Shown here: positions 37,461 through 49,425 of the stretch, piece by piece
Layout: each line of letters opens with the position of its first letter
How positions within the stretch are numbered: the first letter of the stretch is position 1
Assembly (NCBI RefSeq): GCF_036588685.1
Contig: NC_086378.1
Coordinates: 28,249,578 to 28,313,577 of the forward strand
Direction: 5' to 3'
Source: Mytilus trossulus
Taxonomy: Eukaryota > Mollusca > Bivalvia > Mytilida > Mytilidae
DNA length: 64,000 nt
Notes under the pieces: generated by a model
What the model saw: only the letters and a program-made list of their open reading frames with translations
The model's database searches: none
What the model was told of the DNA's origin: nothing
Position numbers and translations under genes: made by a program

Positions 37461-38261
37461 CAAATCTATTAACTGATTAATACACGAAAGTTAGCAAAGC
37501 TTATAGCTGGGAAAATAATACCTTTTATCTCAAGCTGATATCATAAGACCAGAGACATATATACATGTAGCCAGGGGAGAATGGGGTAGGGGGTGTCAAC
37601 GTATATTTGTTCCACCTAACAGAAGTTCCAGTGGAAATTTTATTATAAACAATGTCATAATACCTGTACCTGTCGGAACAAATATTCTATACTATTTATT
37701 CCGTTAGGAACATCTACTGTAATATCTATTTCAGTGGCATATATGTGACTGAGTAAGTATGAAATAAGTGTTCTCACTCAGTCCATATTCTTGAGTTAGT
37801 CGCCTCGATTCCGTGACATTTCACTCCTACCTCCGCTCTCTGTAAGATTGATTGATAAAAAAAAATACCCCAACTTCCAACTGCCAACTGCATGATGCAA
37901 ATATTTGACCAAAATCTAACTTAAGCTTTAATACAGCATGATTTTTCTCATGCATTTAGTATCTATCTTTCCGTTTCAGAAAAGGTCTGCAAATTTAGCA
38001 AATGGGAGCTTATTGCGGCATATGAATTACTGATGTAATCTGTAAACAGTAAGTCCGCTCAATGACGCCGGGAATCATCATAATTATTTTGCTTTCATAT
38101 TTTTGTCACTGTCGATATTTTTTGGACGGGTATGGCACGGTAGAAGGATTTTCGAATATTTAAAGTCATGGTTATTTATATTTCTTGAACTTGAAACTTC
38201 TTAAAATATCCCGATGTATACGATGATTCAAGTCACGATAGATTGATTTATTGATTGATCG
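37461..38261. other. intergenic sequence upstream of POLR2H
   Basis: No coding exon recognised. A weak inverted relation exists between 'ttgttccacctaacagaagt' near 37608 and 'tccgttaggaac' near 37700. Confidence 0.35.
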
Positions 38262-38345
38262 ATTGTTGGTTGCTTAACGTCCAGTGGCAAATATTTCATG
38301 CATGTTAAGGACGAGAACAAGTTAACAATAAATACAATACGGTAG
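38262..38345 (+). repeat. dispersed repeat, 'ccagtggcaaatatttca' family, copy 2
   Basis: 'gttgcttaacgtccagtggc' then 'aaatatttcatgcatgttaa'; see 655-900 for the family. Confidence 0.65.
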
Positions 38346-38385
38346 GTTTTGTAATAATAGAGATTAAAAAATGATTTCTTATGAT

Positions 38386-38432
38386 TGTTTCGAAGAAATT
38401 AAGAAAAGAAAACATTGCTTACAGCTTTTGTA
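38386..38432. repeat. local duplicate of 36797-36845
   Basis: Partner of the ~40-bp sequence near the POLR2H exon 1 region; see that entry. Confidence 0.75.
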
Positions 38433-38997
38433 TAATATCTTTCTGAACGATTAACCTGATAAAGGAGGAGATTACATTCACAGAAAGTCCCGGATTCAGT
38501 AACATCGACAAAAAAGAAGCATTCAGAGGAAGCAGAGTACCTCGCATTATATAAGCCTTACCTATGGTTGTATAAGCCTTAGAACATCAGCAGTTTTACT
38601 ATATCTATATAAAAAAAATAAAAAAAAGTGGCATCGATTCACTGGTAAATTGTGTCCCCCAGACTTACTGATGTTATGGTAACATGCTCGGAATTGTACT
38701 GATAAATTTAGTCAAAAGAATCATTTTCTTACAAAAGGAGTCCATAGTAATAAAATGGAAAATGGAAACGGGCAATGTGTATGAATATTGACCAAACATT
38801 TCAATTTCCTGCAAAACTTAAAACATATAGACTGATTTACCTCCAGGAAGCAAAATACTTGAAACACGTTTACTATTTAAAAAAAAAGAGTTTTAAACAA
38901 GATTTATTTTTTTTAATTTTACTTTGTAAATATGACCATTTAGAACTTAATGTATAAGCCTTCATACTTCAAATTTGAGTGAAATGGAGGAATTTTA
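38433..38997. other. intergenic AT-rich sequence
   Basis: Contains the short phrase 'ataagcctta' twice near 38550-38582. No gene. Confidence 0.35.
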
Positions 38998-39040
38998 TTA
39001 TTGGCTGCTTAGCATCCAGTGGCAAATATTTCAATATGAC
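38998..39040 (+). repeat. dispersed repeat, 'ccagtggcaaatatttca' family, copy 3 (fragment)
   Basis: 'ttggctgcttagcatccagt' followed by 'ggcaaatatttcaa'; truncated copy. Confidence 0.6.
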
Positions 39041-40350
39041 AATTTCAAAATTCATATCAAAAGTATTCTGGAAATGAAGAAGTGATCAGAAGTGTGAAAC
39101 ATATATTGAAACAAAGGCATTTCATTTCCTTATTCAGAAAGGTCTATGCCGGGTATCTTGACAGTTTTGTTGGGAAAATCAGTCATTTCTAAAATTCATT
39201 TCTTAGACAGTCGTTTATTCCTTTTCAATTTTTTATAATGAATATTTGAATAGTAAAATAATGACACTCGAGACCTCTAGTAGCATAGCATTCCCAGTTT
39301 AAAATTGTGTATGGAAAATGGCCGGTATTGTGTTTATTTACCATAAATATTCAAATATTACAATAAAACAATGTATACATCATTTTCTATCAGAACAAGG
39401 AATTTTCATGTAGTCTTGCAGTAAAATTGAGAGGATGGACATATTAACCTTGACAAATAAGTCGATGTATTGTTATGGCTTATATTGAACTAGACATACT
39501 AGTAAATTATTTAACCATTGTCTTTTTATACCATCCATTTGAGTCTGCCAAAACACATTTGACCTGGACCAGTTATCAGTAGCAGGGATATTTCTGACTA
39601 ACAGGTTATATCAGTCTGACAATACGGCTTACTATTCGAGCTTTGAGCAATGAGTGCATACGTATAGTGTTATATCTGGGTTCGTCTCGTAGATGCATGA
39701 GCCCTCTCAGAGTTTTTCATTATGCGATAAAGTTGGCTGCTTTTTATAGTGATTATTCCATTACCAGACCAAAATTTTCATGATTATATATTTGATAACC
39801 TAGGACGGTTTTTGATTATTTGATTAACTTGTTTACTTTTTTTTTTTTTATAATTATATGACTTATATGTTTATATTGGCAAAAAGTTGTCCTTATGTGA
39901 TTACTTAGACACCCCATGAGTGATGAGGGTTAATCAATAAGTTTACAAAGGCCTTTTTAGACGTGTGGATTGTACTTTGTCCCTTCTTAACAATGTATAT
40001 ATTCAATTACATTTGGTTACTATTATTCGAATTTGGAAGTTAAGCTGTACATGTAAAAACCCTTTTACATGGCGTAGTATCGCCCCCTCATATTTACGTG
40101 AATATTGTATAATTAGAGCCCGCGAATTAAAAATCTTCGTTAACTTATTAATTCTATGAATAAACTTATCCTTAAAGGTTATCATTGTATATCACTGTTT
40201 AAGATCTCTGAAGGATTTAACATTGCTTTGGTTTTTATTGAATTGCATTATACTAGTACCTAAATATGTTTTTGTTATACAGCTATGAAAGCTTGTCATA
40301 TTACATATCTCGGTTGAATTGCTTTAAACTTGTCAAATCGGGACTGTTAG
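39041..40350. other. intergenic sequence
   Basis: Overlapping 60-64-codon openings on both strands at 39965-40185 are mutual shadows with no family match. No gene supported. Confidence 0.35.
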
Positions 40351-40354
40351 GGTT

Positions 40355-40452
40355 TGCCCGTTGTTGAAGGCACTACAATGACTTAAAGTGGTTAAAGTTT
40401 ACGTCATTTGGTGGGGAGTTGTTTCATTGTCAATCATACCACATCTTCTTGT
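40355..40452 (+). repeat. dispersed repeat S, copy 2
   Basis: 'cgttgttgaaggcactacaa' and 'ggggagttgtttcattgtca' then 'atcataccacatcttctt'; family described at 33862. Confidence 0.65.
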
Positions 40453-40611
40453 ATTTTTCTTATCTTATGCCCCTAGTTATATCGCTCTATCATGACTTAT
40501 TTAAACTAAATCCGTTGGATGTGCCCCTAGTGTTGTATGTATAAGTCTGTTAATATATATAAGCCAGTTGGAACGTGGTAAGTCCGGGGCGAAGCTAGAA
40601 AGAAACAATGT

Positions 40612-40650
40612 GCAAGTAACTTCTGGCGAGCGTAGCGAGGCGAAAAAATT
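40612..40650. repeat. 'gcgagcgtagcgaggcg' fragment
   Basis: A CpG-rich fragment (cttctggcgagcgtagcgag, then 'gcgaaaaaattttgg') standing out of AT-rich sequence; likely the end of an interspersed element. Confidence 0.35.
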
Positions 40651-40800
40651 TTGGGACCTTTTTATGCATAAAAATGTTTTCTTTTTCGGTTTTCGGTCAT
40701 AGGACGGTTAAAAGAGGAGTTATATGCAGATAGGACTTAAAAAAATTTATGAATGTAAAACTATTAATAAATCTTCTGAATAGAGTAATACATAAACAAC

Positions 40801-40867
40801 AAAATTGAGAATGGAAATGGGGAATGCATGTGCCTAAGAGACAGCAACCCCGACCACAGAGCAGACA
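40801..40867 (-). repeat. dispersed repeat Q fragment abutting the satellite
   Basis: 'aaaattgagaatggaaatgg' then 'ggaatgcatgtgcctaagag' and 'accacagagcagac' is the reverse of the Q 3' end at 4120-4185. The ~71-bp satellite starts directly after it. Confidence 0.65.
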
Positions 40868-43165
40868 AGTTTTATCATACTATTCAAGTGCTTCAACTTG
40901 TGTGCATTTTCAGTGTATAAGTCAGTTGGTATGAGGTAAGTTTTATCATACTGATCAAGGGCTTCAATGTGTGTGCATTTTCAATGTATAAGTCAGTTGG
41001 TATGTGGTAAGTTTTGTCATACTATTCAAGTGCTTCAATGTATGTGCATTTTCAATGTATAAGCCAGTTGGTATGTGGTAGGTTTTATCATACTGATCAA
41101 TTGCTTCAATGTATGTGCATTTTCAATGTATAAGCCAGTTGGTATGTGGTAAGTTTTATCATACTGATCAAGTGCTTCAATGTCACGTGTGCATTGTCAA
41201 TGTATGTGATAGGTTTATCATACTGATCAATTAAGTGCTTCAATGTCACGTGTGCATTGTCAATGTATAAGTCAGTTTGTGTGTGATAGGTTTTATCACA
41301 CTGATTAAGTGCTTCAATGTGTGTGCATTTTTAATGTATAAGTCAGTTGGTATGTGGTAAGTTTTATCATACAGATCAAGTGCTTTAATGTGTGTGCATT
41401 TTCAATGTATAAGTCAGTTGGTATGTGGTAAGTTTTATCATACTGATTAAGTGCTTCAATGTGTGTGCATTTTCAATGTATAAGTCAGTTGGCATGTGGT
41501 AAGTTTTATCATACAGATCAAGTGCTTCAATATCACGTGCGCATTGTCAATGTACAAGCCAGTTTGTGTGTGATAGGTTTTATCATACTGATCAAGTGCT
41601 TCAATGTGTGTGCATTTTCCATGTATAAGTCAGTTGGTATGTGGTAAGTTTTATCATACAGATCAAGAGCTTCAATGTGTGTGCATTTTCAATGTATAAG
41701 TCAGTTGGTATGTGGTAAGTTTTGTCATACTATTCAAGTGCTTCAATGTATGTGCATTTTCAATGTATAAGCCAGTTGGTATGTGGTAGGTTTTATCATA
41801 CTGATCAATTGCTTCAATGTATGTGCATTTTCAATGTATAAGCCAGTTGGTATGTGGTAAGTTTTATCATACTGATCAAGTGCTTCAATGTCACGTGTGC
41901 ATTGTCAATGTATGTGATAGGTTTATCATACTGATCAATTAAGTGCTTCAATGTCACGTGTGCATTGTCAATGTATAAGTCAGTTTGTGTGTGATAGGTT
42001 TTATCACACTGATTAAGTGCTTCAATGTGTGTGCATTTTTAATGTATAAGTCAGTTGGTATGTGGTAAGTTTTATCATACAGATCAAGTGCTTTAATGTG
42101 TGTGCATTTTCAATGTATAAGTCAGTTGGTATGTGGTAAGTTTTATCATACTGATTAAGTGCTTCAATGTGTGTGCATTTTCAATGTATAAGTCAGTTGG
42201 CATGTGGTAAGTTTTATCATACAGATCAAGTGCTTCAATGTGTGTGCATTTTCAATGTATAAGTCAGTTAATATGTGGTAAGTTTTATCATACTGATCAA
42301 GTGCTTCAATATCACGTGCGCATTGTCAATGTATAAGCCAGTTTGTGTGTGATAGGTTTTATCATACTGATCAAGTGCTTCAATGTGTGTGCATTTTCCA
42401 TGTATAAGTCAGTTGGTATTTGGTAAGTTTTATCATACTGATTAAGTGCTTCAATGTGTGTGCATTTTTAAAGTATAAGTCAGTTGGTATGTGGTAAGTT
42501 TTATCATACAGATCAAGAGCTTCAATGTGTGTGCATTTTCAATGTATAAGTCAGTTGGTATGTGGTAAGTTTTATCATACTGATTAAGTGCTTCAATGTG
42601 TGTGCATTTTCCATGTATAAGTCAGTTGGTATTTGGTAAGTTTTATCATACTGATTAAGTGCTTCAATGTGTGTGCATTTTTAATGTATAAGTCAGTTGG
42701 TATGTGGTAAGTTTTATCATACAGATCAAGAGCTTCAATGTGTGTGCATTTTCAATGTATAAGTCAGTTGGTATGTGGTAAGTTTTATCATACTGATTAA
42801 GTGCTTCAATGTGTGTGCATTTTCAATGTATAAGTCAGTTGGCATGTGGTAAGTTTTATCATACAGATCAAGTGCTTCAATGTGTGTGCATTTTCAATGT
42901 ATAAGTCAGTTAATATGTGGTAAGTTTTATCATACTGATCAAGTGCTTCAATGTGTGTGTATTTTCAATGTATAAGTCAGTTGGCATGTGGTAAGTTTTA
43001 TCATACAAATCAAGTGCTTCAATGTGTGCATTTTTAATGTATAAGTCAGTTAATATTTGGTAAGTTTTATTATTCTGATAAAGTGCTTCAATGTATGTGC
43101 ATAAGCCAGTTGGTAGGTGGTAAGTTTTATCATACTGATAAAGTGCTTCAATTCATGTGCTTTTT
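40868..43165 (+). repeat. ~71-bp satellite with higher-order structure
   Basis: About 32 head-to-tail units. The consensus runs 'gtgcttcaatgtgtgtgcat', 'tttcaatgtataagtcagtt', 'ggtatgtggtaagttttatc', 'atactgatcaa'. A block of variants beginning at 41011 recurs at 41719, an offset of about 708 bp (ten units), in the same order of variants, so the array has amplified at two levels. A minority of units replace 'gtgtgtgcatttt' with 'tcacgtgtgcattg', giving a CACGTG palindrome. Frames across it are short; it is not coding. Confidence 0.92.
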
Positions 43166-44240
43166 GCTGATTGTATAATATTTGCAGGGCCAAATGTCTC
43201 CCCAGTCTACACGTCCGTAGGTTTAACTTTTATTTCTTATATTTTGTATGTCAGAATGGGCAAGAAGCCCGAGTATATTTTCTATATTATTCATTTCCAT
43301 AATAAGACCTGTGACTGTCTCCAAACTTGACGAAGACATTTATTACTTTTAGTATTCATATGCCTGAGAACTTAATCACTTTCCTGGTTCATTATTGTTT
43401 TTAAGTGCTATTTATTTGTCTGATCAGTATATATTATTTTTTAACATGATGTATTGTTAGTACAGTGTTTTTTGTTTATGTTTGACAGAATAAAGAATTC
43501 ATAACCCTGAGCTACTTTCTTATGTTTGTGTATTGCCCTGAAACATGACTTCACTCACACGTATTGTAAAAAGCTGCGCGTGACATATCAATTATGAAAA
43601 ACATAATCATATTTCATAATAAACTCCTGTATTTGTTAAACCTGTCCTTCGTATATAGATATGTTTATCTATAAACGTTTTTAGTAATAAAATACTATTT
43701 AAATCGACAGTTAAGATTTCATTGCAAACATTTGCATATACAAGTATATCAAACTTGCCACTTAGAAATGTTCACTTTATGAACTAAAAAAAACCCTGAA
43801 CAGAGTAACATATATATATCACATCTATTTTTTAGTAAAACAAAAGAATTTTGTTAAAAAAAAGATTCTGCAAAACTTAAAGTAATCAAGTAGCTATGGA
43901 TTATGGATATACATGTGTATGATAAAAGACTCCTCGTCCAATTTTGCTGATAAGAAATACGACTTGGAGCAAAATAGCACAATGTGTTCAAGGTTCGGAA
44001 AGTAAAGAAAAGTGTCTGCTTGACTTTTAAAAGGTCAACAGCTGCAAACAAGGAAATAAAAAAAAAAAAAAAAAAAAAGACCTAGACGATTACTGTCACT
44101 ATATTCAATCATCTTCATGACGTGAAGAAGTTAGCATTAGGAAAGTTGGTCAGCCTTTTGTACGTAATTTTGATATGCACATAATCAGCTAAATAATTTC
44201 AAATATTAAGAATAAAGATAATCATAAAATGGAATAATTA
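43166..44240. other. intergenic AT-rich sequence
   Basis: Includes a poly-A run at about 44058-44079. A 65-codon minus-strand frame (44051-43854) is not supported as a gene. Confidence 0.35.
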
Positions 44241-44378
44241 TGTTATATGTATACATATATATATATATATGAAATTACTAAAGTAATATCTGGGAACGTC
44301 TTGGGTATTCTAACTCTGACGTATATTAAAATGTCAAAATCAAAGGTTAGAGAAACCAAGATAATTATGTAAATGTGT

Positions 44379-45272
44379 TGCTGCCCAGAACATCCATTTA
44401 AACTAGAGGCTCTAATTGGTCTGCCATGCTCTCCTTGTATATCGCTTGTGTTGCTGCCCAGAACATCCATTTTAACTAGAGGCTTTAACTGGTCTGCCAT
44501 GGGCTCTATTTGGTCTGCCATGCTCTCCTTGTCTATTGCTTGTATTGCTGCCCAGAACATTATTTAAACTAGAGGCTCTAATTGGTCTGTCATGCTCTCT
44601 TTGTACATTTACTGTGTTGCTGCTCAGAACATCCGTTTCAAATAGAGGATCTGATTGGTTTGTCAGGCTTTCCTTATATATTGATTGTGTTGCTACCCAG
44701 ATCACCCATTTAACTAGAGGCCCTAATTGGTCTGCAATGCTCTCCTTGTATTTTGCATGTGTTGCTGCTGAGAACATCCATTTTAACTAGAGGCTCTAAT
44801 TGGTCTGCCATGCTTTCCTTGTCTATTGCTTGTGTAACTGCCCAGAACATTCATTTAAACTATAGGCCCTAATTGGTCTGCCATGCTCTCCTTGTATTTT
44901 GCTTGTGTTGCTGCCCAGAACATCCATTTAAACTAGAGGCTTTAACTGGTCTGCCATGCCCTCCTTGTATATTGCTTGTGTTGCTTCCCGGAACCTCCAT
45001 TTTAACTAGTTGCTCTTATTGATCTGCCATGCTTTCTTGGTATATTGCTTGTGCTGCTGCCCAGACCATCCGTTTAATCTAGATGCTCTAATTGATCTGC
45101 CATGCTCTCCTTGTCTATTGCTTGTGTTGCTACCCAGAACATCCATTTAAAGTTGAGGCTCTTAATTGATCTGCCATGCTTTCCTGGTATATTGCTTATG
45201 TTGCTGCCCAGAACATCCATTTAAACTAGAGGCTCTAATTGATCTGCCATGCTTTCCTTATATATTGCTCGT
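44379..45272 (+). repeat. ~72-bp tandem array, about 12 units
   Basis: Units run 'ttgctgcccagaacatccat', 'ttaaactagaggctctaatt', 'ggtctgccatgctctccttg', 'tatattgcttgtg', starting at 44379, 44451, 44545 and 44617, then regularly. One unit carries a 21-bp internal duplication near 44492-44520. Because the unit length is close to a multiple of three, 64-105-codon frames stay open on both strands; these are array by-products. Confidence 0.9.
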
Positions 45273-45500
45273 GTTGCTTTTCTGTTATCAGCCCAGGTGT
45301 CAGCACATAATTATGATTAACTGTTTATAAAACTTTAAAATTTTCGAATTACAAAGGTTTTTTAACTTTGCACTATGTTTGGCCTGTTGAACGTTTTTAA
45401 TTCGAGCGTATCTGAAGAGTCTTTATTAGACGAAACACGCCTCTAGCATACAAAGTTTCAAGCCTCTATGATAAGTTTATTCGTAGGCACGTTGGAAATT
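45273..45500 (+). repeat. dispersed repeat ('gacgaaacacgcctctagca' family)
   Basis: 'ctgaagagtctttattagac' then 'gaaacacgcctctagcatac'. This resembles a mussel repeat with 'gacgaaacgcgcgtctgg'. A reversed relative lies at 63100-63170 and a fragment at 7832-7876. Confidence 0.5.
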
Positions 45501-45892
45501 TTCTATATATTTATACTTGTGTTTTTTCGTATATTTTTAGTATTTTGTTTGTATGGAAAATAAGAATAAAGAGGATCCTATTGTAATCTCGTATACATTA
45601 CAGCTCTTCAGATGATCTGACAACTTCACAATACGTGTAACACTCAGTTTATTCTATCAGTTGTCAGTATGTACATGTTTCTGTTGGGCTTTGCACTCTT
45701 AGTGAAACTTGTATTACAAAACTGCCGAAAATCAGCCAATATATCCTAAGTTTGATAACTTGTTTCTAAACTTTGATATGAACCAATGATTAATCCAAAA
45801 ACAATACGGTATGTTGCTACAAGTGAGACAAAAGATACCAATTGGATATTCAAACTATGTATAAGTCGAAAACAAACTAACAGTTTTAGAAA
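45501..45892. other. intergenic sequence
   Basis: Nothing recognised. Confidence 0.35.
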
Positions 45893-46167
45893 ATAACAAG
45901 AATGTGTCCCCAGTACACGGATGCCCCACTCCCACTATCATTTTCTATGTTCATTGGACCCGTGAAATTGGGGGTCAGAACTCTAATTTGACATTAAAAT
46001 TAGAAAGATCATATCATAAGGAACATATATACTAATTTTCAGGTTGATTGGACTTAACTATCCCGACCAAAAACTTTAACCTGAAACTGGACAGACGAAC
46101 GAACTGACGGACAGACAGAGAGACAAGAAAACATAATGCCCCTCTACTATTGTAGGTGGGGTATTAA
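45893..46167 (+). repeat. dispersed repeat ('aacaagaatgtgtcc...gtggggtattaaaat')
   Basis: Clear start 'aacaagaatgtgtccccagt', interior 'aattagaaagatcatatcat' and 'aaaaactttaacctgaaact', 'gacggacagacagagagac' tract, and end 'cccctctactattgtaggtg'. I recall this as an abundant bivalve non-autonomous element. Single copy in this window. Confidence 0.6.
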
Positions 46168-46682
46168 AATGAACGAAAAACGATCAAAAGATAATTAACA
46201 GTGTACAAAAAACCCACATAGTAAACGTTGAAAAGAATGAGTTACACCCAACAATAACCAGGGGTATCACAGAAGCTCCATATTGGTAAACAGATCCTGC
46301 TCCATGTATGACACCTGTCGTGTAACTGATATAAAATATGCTGATAAGTTTATATCAAGGTATTAGGTATCACACAGAAGCAGATTTGTAATTGACTCAT
46401 TTTTAGAGGTATGTTCTTTTCTTGTAGGGTTGAATATTTTTTTCGGTTAACATGATTGTCAAGTCTGCTGACCAATAAAGCCAAATGACAGAAAAACCAA
46501 ATTTCAAAATCAGCTTGCTCTCCCTTAGGTTCATTATCAAGAAAGATTGGTAAAGTATTATTTTATATCCCCCAAAATTGTTTGGTAACGAAACTATTAA
46601 CTAATCAAAAATGTCCACTATTTATTTTAAGTTACCTTTACCTCTGACATACTGACTCAAAAGTATATAAGAAAACAACCAA
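46168..46682. other. intergenic sequence
   Basis: No gene or confident repeat boundary. Confidence 0.35.
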
Positions 46683-46785
46683 AGAGCAGATAACAACAAA
46701 AGACCACCAATTGGTCTTAAACACAGCGAGAAAATTTCACATCAACAGGTGGTCCTCAGCTGGCCTCTAAATAAAATTGTGTACT
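46683..46785 (-). repeat. dispersed repeat Q, diverged copy
   Basis: 'agagcagataacaacaaaag', 'caccaattggtcttaaacac', 'agcgagaaaatttc' and 'ggtcctcagctggcctctaa' follow the reversed order of Q at 3997-4140 with many changes. Confidence 0.55.
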
Positions 46786-48333
46786 AGTTCAGTGAAAAGG
46801 ATGTCACACTAAACCCTAAAACAGTTAGTGCACACTAATAACCTCATTGTTGACAGTAGTTCAACTACTGATAGACACTTGGACACTGAGACCAAGGTTG
46901 ACAATACTTCTCTTTCTCATTCTGTTAGTATATATTATTGTGATGTTCCTTCTTACCTCAACTACCACTGGATGAGAGAGCATGCACACACTTACCCTTT
47001 GTTTTTAAATTAGTTTAAATCCATTCAAAGCCCTGGGTGAGAAAATCAGTCTTTGTAAGCACTGAAGGGTTAATAAAGCATTGTATTAAGCATTGATTCT
47101 ATAAAAACAATGACATTGATATTTTTAGAACAATTATTAGATTCTTGCACCTTGCAAAAGATATGTAATTTTCTTGAGAAGTATAACATCAATTTGTGAC
47201 TGAGTATTTATTTCATTGATAAATTTCAGCAAATGTTCATGGATAGGATGTTTATAAAGTTATGATCAATGCACTATATTTTGTGTATCTAAAAGGTAGT
47301 GATAAACCTTGGAAGATTTAGACATAAAGTCATTACCATTTCATGCAATCTTTACCAAAAATGAAACACTATGAAATCCAAAACACTCTTGGCAGTGATA
47401 TTGTTGGCTTTTTCAAAACTACATCTACCCTTTTTTATTGGGAAAATATGTGTCATTTTCATCAAATTCAGAAATTTAAAATAAACCATGAATTTGACTG
47501 AAACTTAAAGTCATATGAAACGAGTGAGTGGTGAAAAATAATGTTTGTCCAATTCTTGAACCAATGCATGTATACATCATAAACTTAGTTCTCTGTGCAC
47601 GATTTTGTCATTATTTTTGCAAATATATCATATAATCGTAATTTTTTATCTATCTGTTTGTTATGATTTAACAAATATGGCTGCTCATTAAATGCCGTGT
47701 TTTGAAGCCAAGTTTTACCGATTGTCAACTTATAGTAAACAAAACACAAAAAGCATGGGTATTGAGCACGTGTTTAACATGTATAATCAGATATTTGTTT
47801 ATTTCAATGACAGATCCATGCGTATTGTGGTCACCAGATTTTTACGAGGAGGGTTACGCTAGGGTCACTTTGCATACGGAAAATGTGTCGGCGAATTGCC
47901 TTCTGGAAGCAAGCAATTAAAAACTAAATGTGGACAAATTAAAGAATTTTCCTCAGAAAAAAGTATATGTACATAAGTTGTATAATGAAAACTATCTATT
48001 TAGTTTATTTTTTTTTATTTTGAGGTTTCTTATGACTTTAAATTTACAGACCCATTTTCAAGAGTCAAACCTTGCTTTAAAATAAGACCCCATTTTGTCA
48101 GTGATGATACATGAATAGACCCTCAAATGTGCACATATAGTCATTTTAGGCAAGAAAATTGTTTAAATGAGTGTTTTTCAGTTTGTACTCATACACAATT
48201 ACTACTGAGACTGCACTGTTTGGGAAAAAAGTTGTCTTTTTGGGAATAATTTTAACCCATTTTTTTTCAAATTGGGATTCTTCTCCAGGGGAAAAGCTTT
48301 TATTCTCCACTAATTTAAGGCAAACAATATCAC
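46786..48333. other. intergenic sequence
   Basis: A somewhat CpG-richer patch lies at 47690-47900 with a 72-codon frame (47702-47920, plus) that matches nothing known. No gene supported. Opposing frames at 48146-48413 overlap the start of the next array and are shadows. Confidence 0.35.
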
Positions 48334-49425
48334 TGCTTGGGCAAGATTTCCCTTCATCTGTGACTAAGACAAACCCTGTCATAGACTTGGGCAAGATTTC
48401 CCTTCATCTGTGACTAAGAAAACTCTGTCATAGACTGGTAATCTTACCTAAAATAAGAGACTAAGACAAACCCTGTCATAGACTGGTAATCTTACATAAA
48501 ATAAGAGACTAAGACAAACCCTGTCATAGACTGGTAATCTTACCTAAAATAAGAGACTAAGACAAACCCTGTCATAGACTGGTAATCTTACCTCAAATAA
48601 GAGACTAAGACAAACCCTGTCATAGACTTGGGCAAGATTTCCCTTCATCTGTGACTAAGACAAACCCTGTCATAGACTGGTAATCTTACCTAAAATAAGA
48701 GACTAAGACAAACCCTGTCATAGACTGGTAATCTTACCTAAAATAAGAGACTAAGACAAACCCTGTCATAGACTTGGGCAAGATTTCCCTTCATCTGTGA
48801 GTAAGAAAACCCTGTCATAGACTGGTAATCTTACCTAAAATAAGAGACTAAGACAAACCCTGTCATAGACTGGTAATCTTACCTAAAATAAGAGACTAAG
48901 ACAAACCCTGTCATAGACTTGGGCAAGATTTCCCTTCATCTGTGACTAAGACAAACCCTGTCATAGACTGGTAATCTTACCTAAAATAAGAGACTAAGAC
49001 AAACCCTGTCATAGACTTGGGCAAGATTTCCCTTCATCTGTGACTAAGACAAACCCTGTCATAGACTGGTAATCTTACCTAAAATAAGAGACTAAGACAA
49101 ACCCTGTCATAGACTGGTAATCTTACCTAAAATAAGAGACTAAGACAAACCCTGTCATAGACTTGGGCAAGATTTCCCTTCATCTGTGACTAAGAAAACC
49201 CTGTCATAGACTGGTAATCTTACCTAAAATAAGAGACTAAGACAAACCCTGTCATAGACTGGTAATCTTACCTAAAATAAGAGACTAAGACAAACCCTGT
49301 CATAGACTTGGGCAAGATTTCCCTTCATCTGTGACTAAGACAAACCCTGTCATAGACTTGGGCAAGATTTCCCTTCATCTGTGACTAAGAAAACCCTGTC
49401 ATAGACTGGTAATCTTACCTAAAAT
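48334..49425. repeat. two-block 48/50-bp tandem array
   Basis: A constant ~26-bp block 'gactaagacaaaccctgtca' + 'tagact' alternates with one of two spacers: T (tgggcaagatttcccttcat + ctgt) or G (ggtaatcttacctaaaataa + ga). The order read is T T G G G G T G G T G G T G T G G T G G T T G, so a G-G-T triplet of about 146 bp is a frequent higher-order unit. Units are almost identical, indicating recent or ongoing expansion. Constant blocks lacking 'ca' ('aagaaaaccctg') always follow a T spacer. On the minus strand each G spacer reads TTATTTTAG/GTAAGAT. Confidence 0.93.

Noticed and set aside
44058..44079. Poly-A run as the tail of a retroposed gene
   Set aside because: No coding-like sequence or target-site duplication recognised upstream of it.
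48146..48413. Opposing 80-82-codon frames on both strands
   Set aside because: They overlap each other and run into the tandem array; no domain or splice context.
40868..49425. CRISPR array
   Set aside because: Units are contiguous with no unique spacers, in animal DNA with introns and no cas genes; these are satellites.
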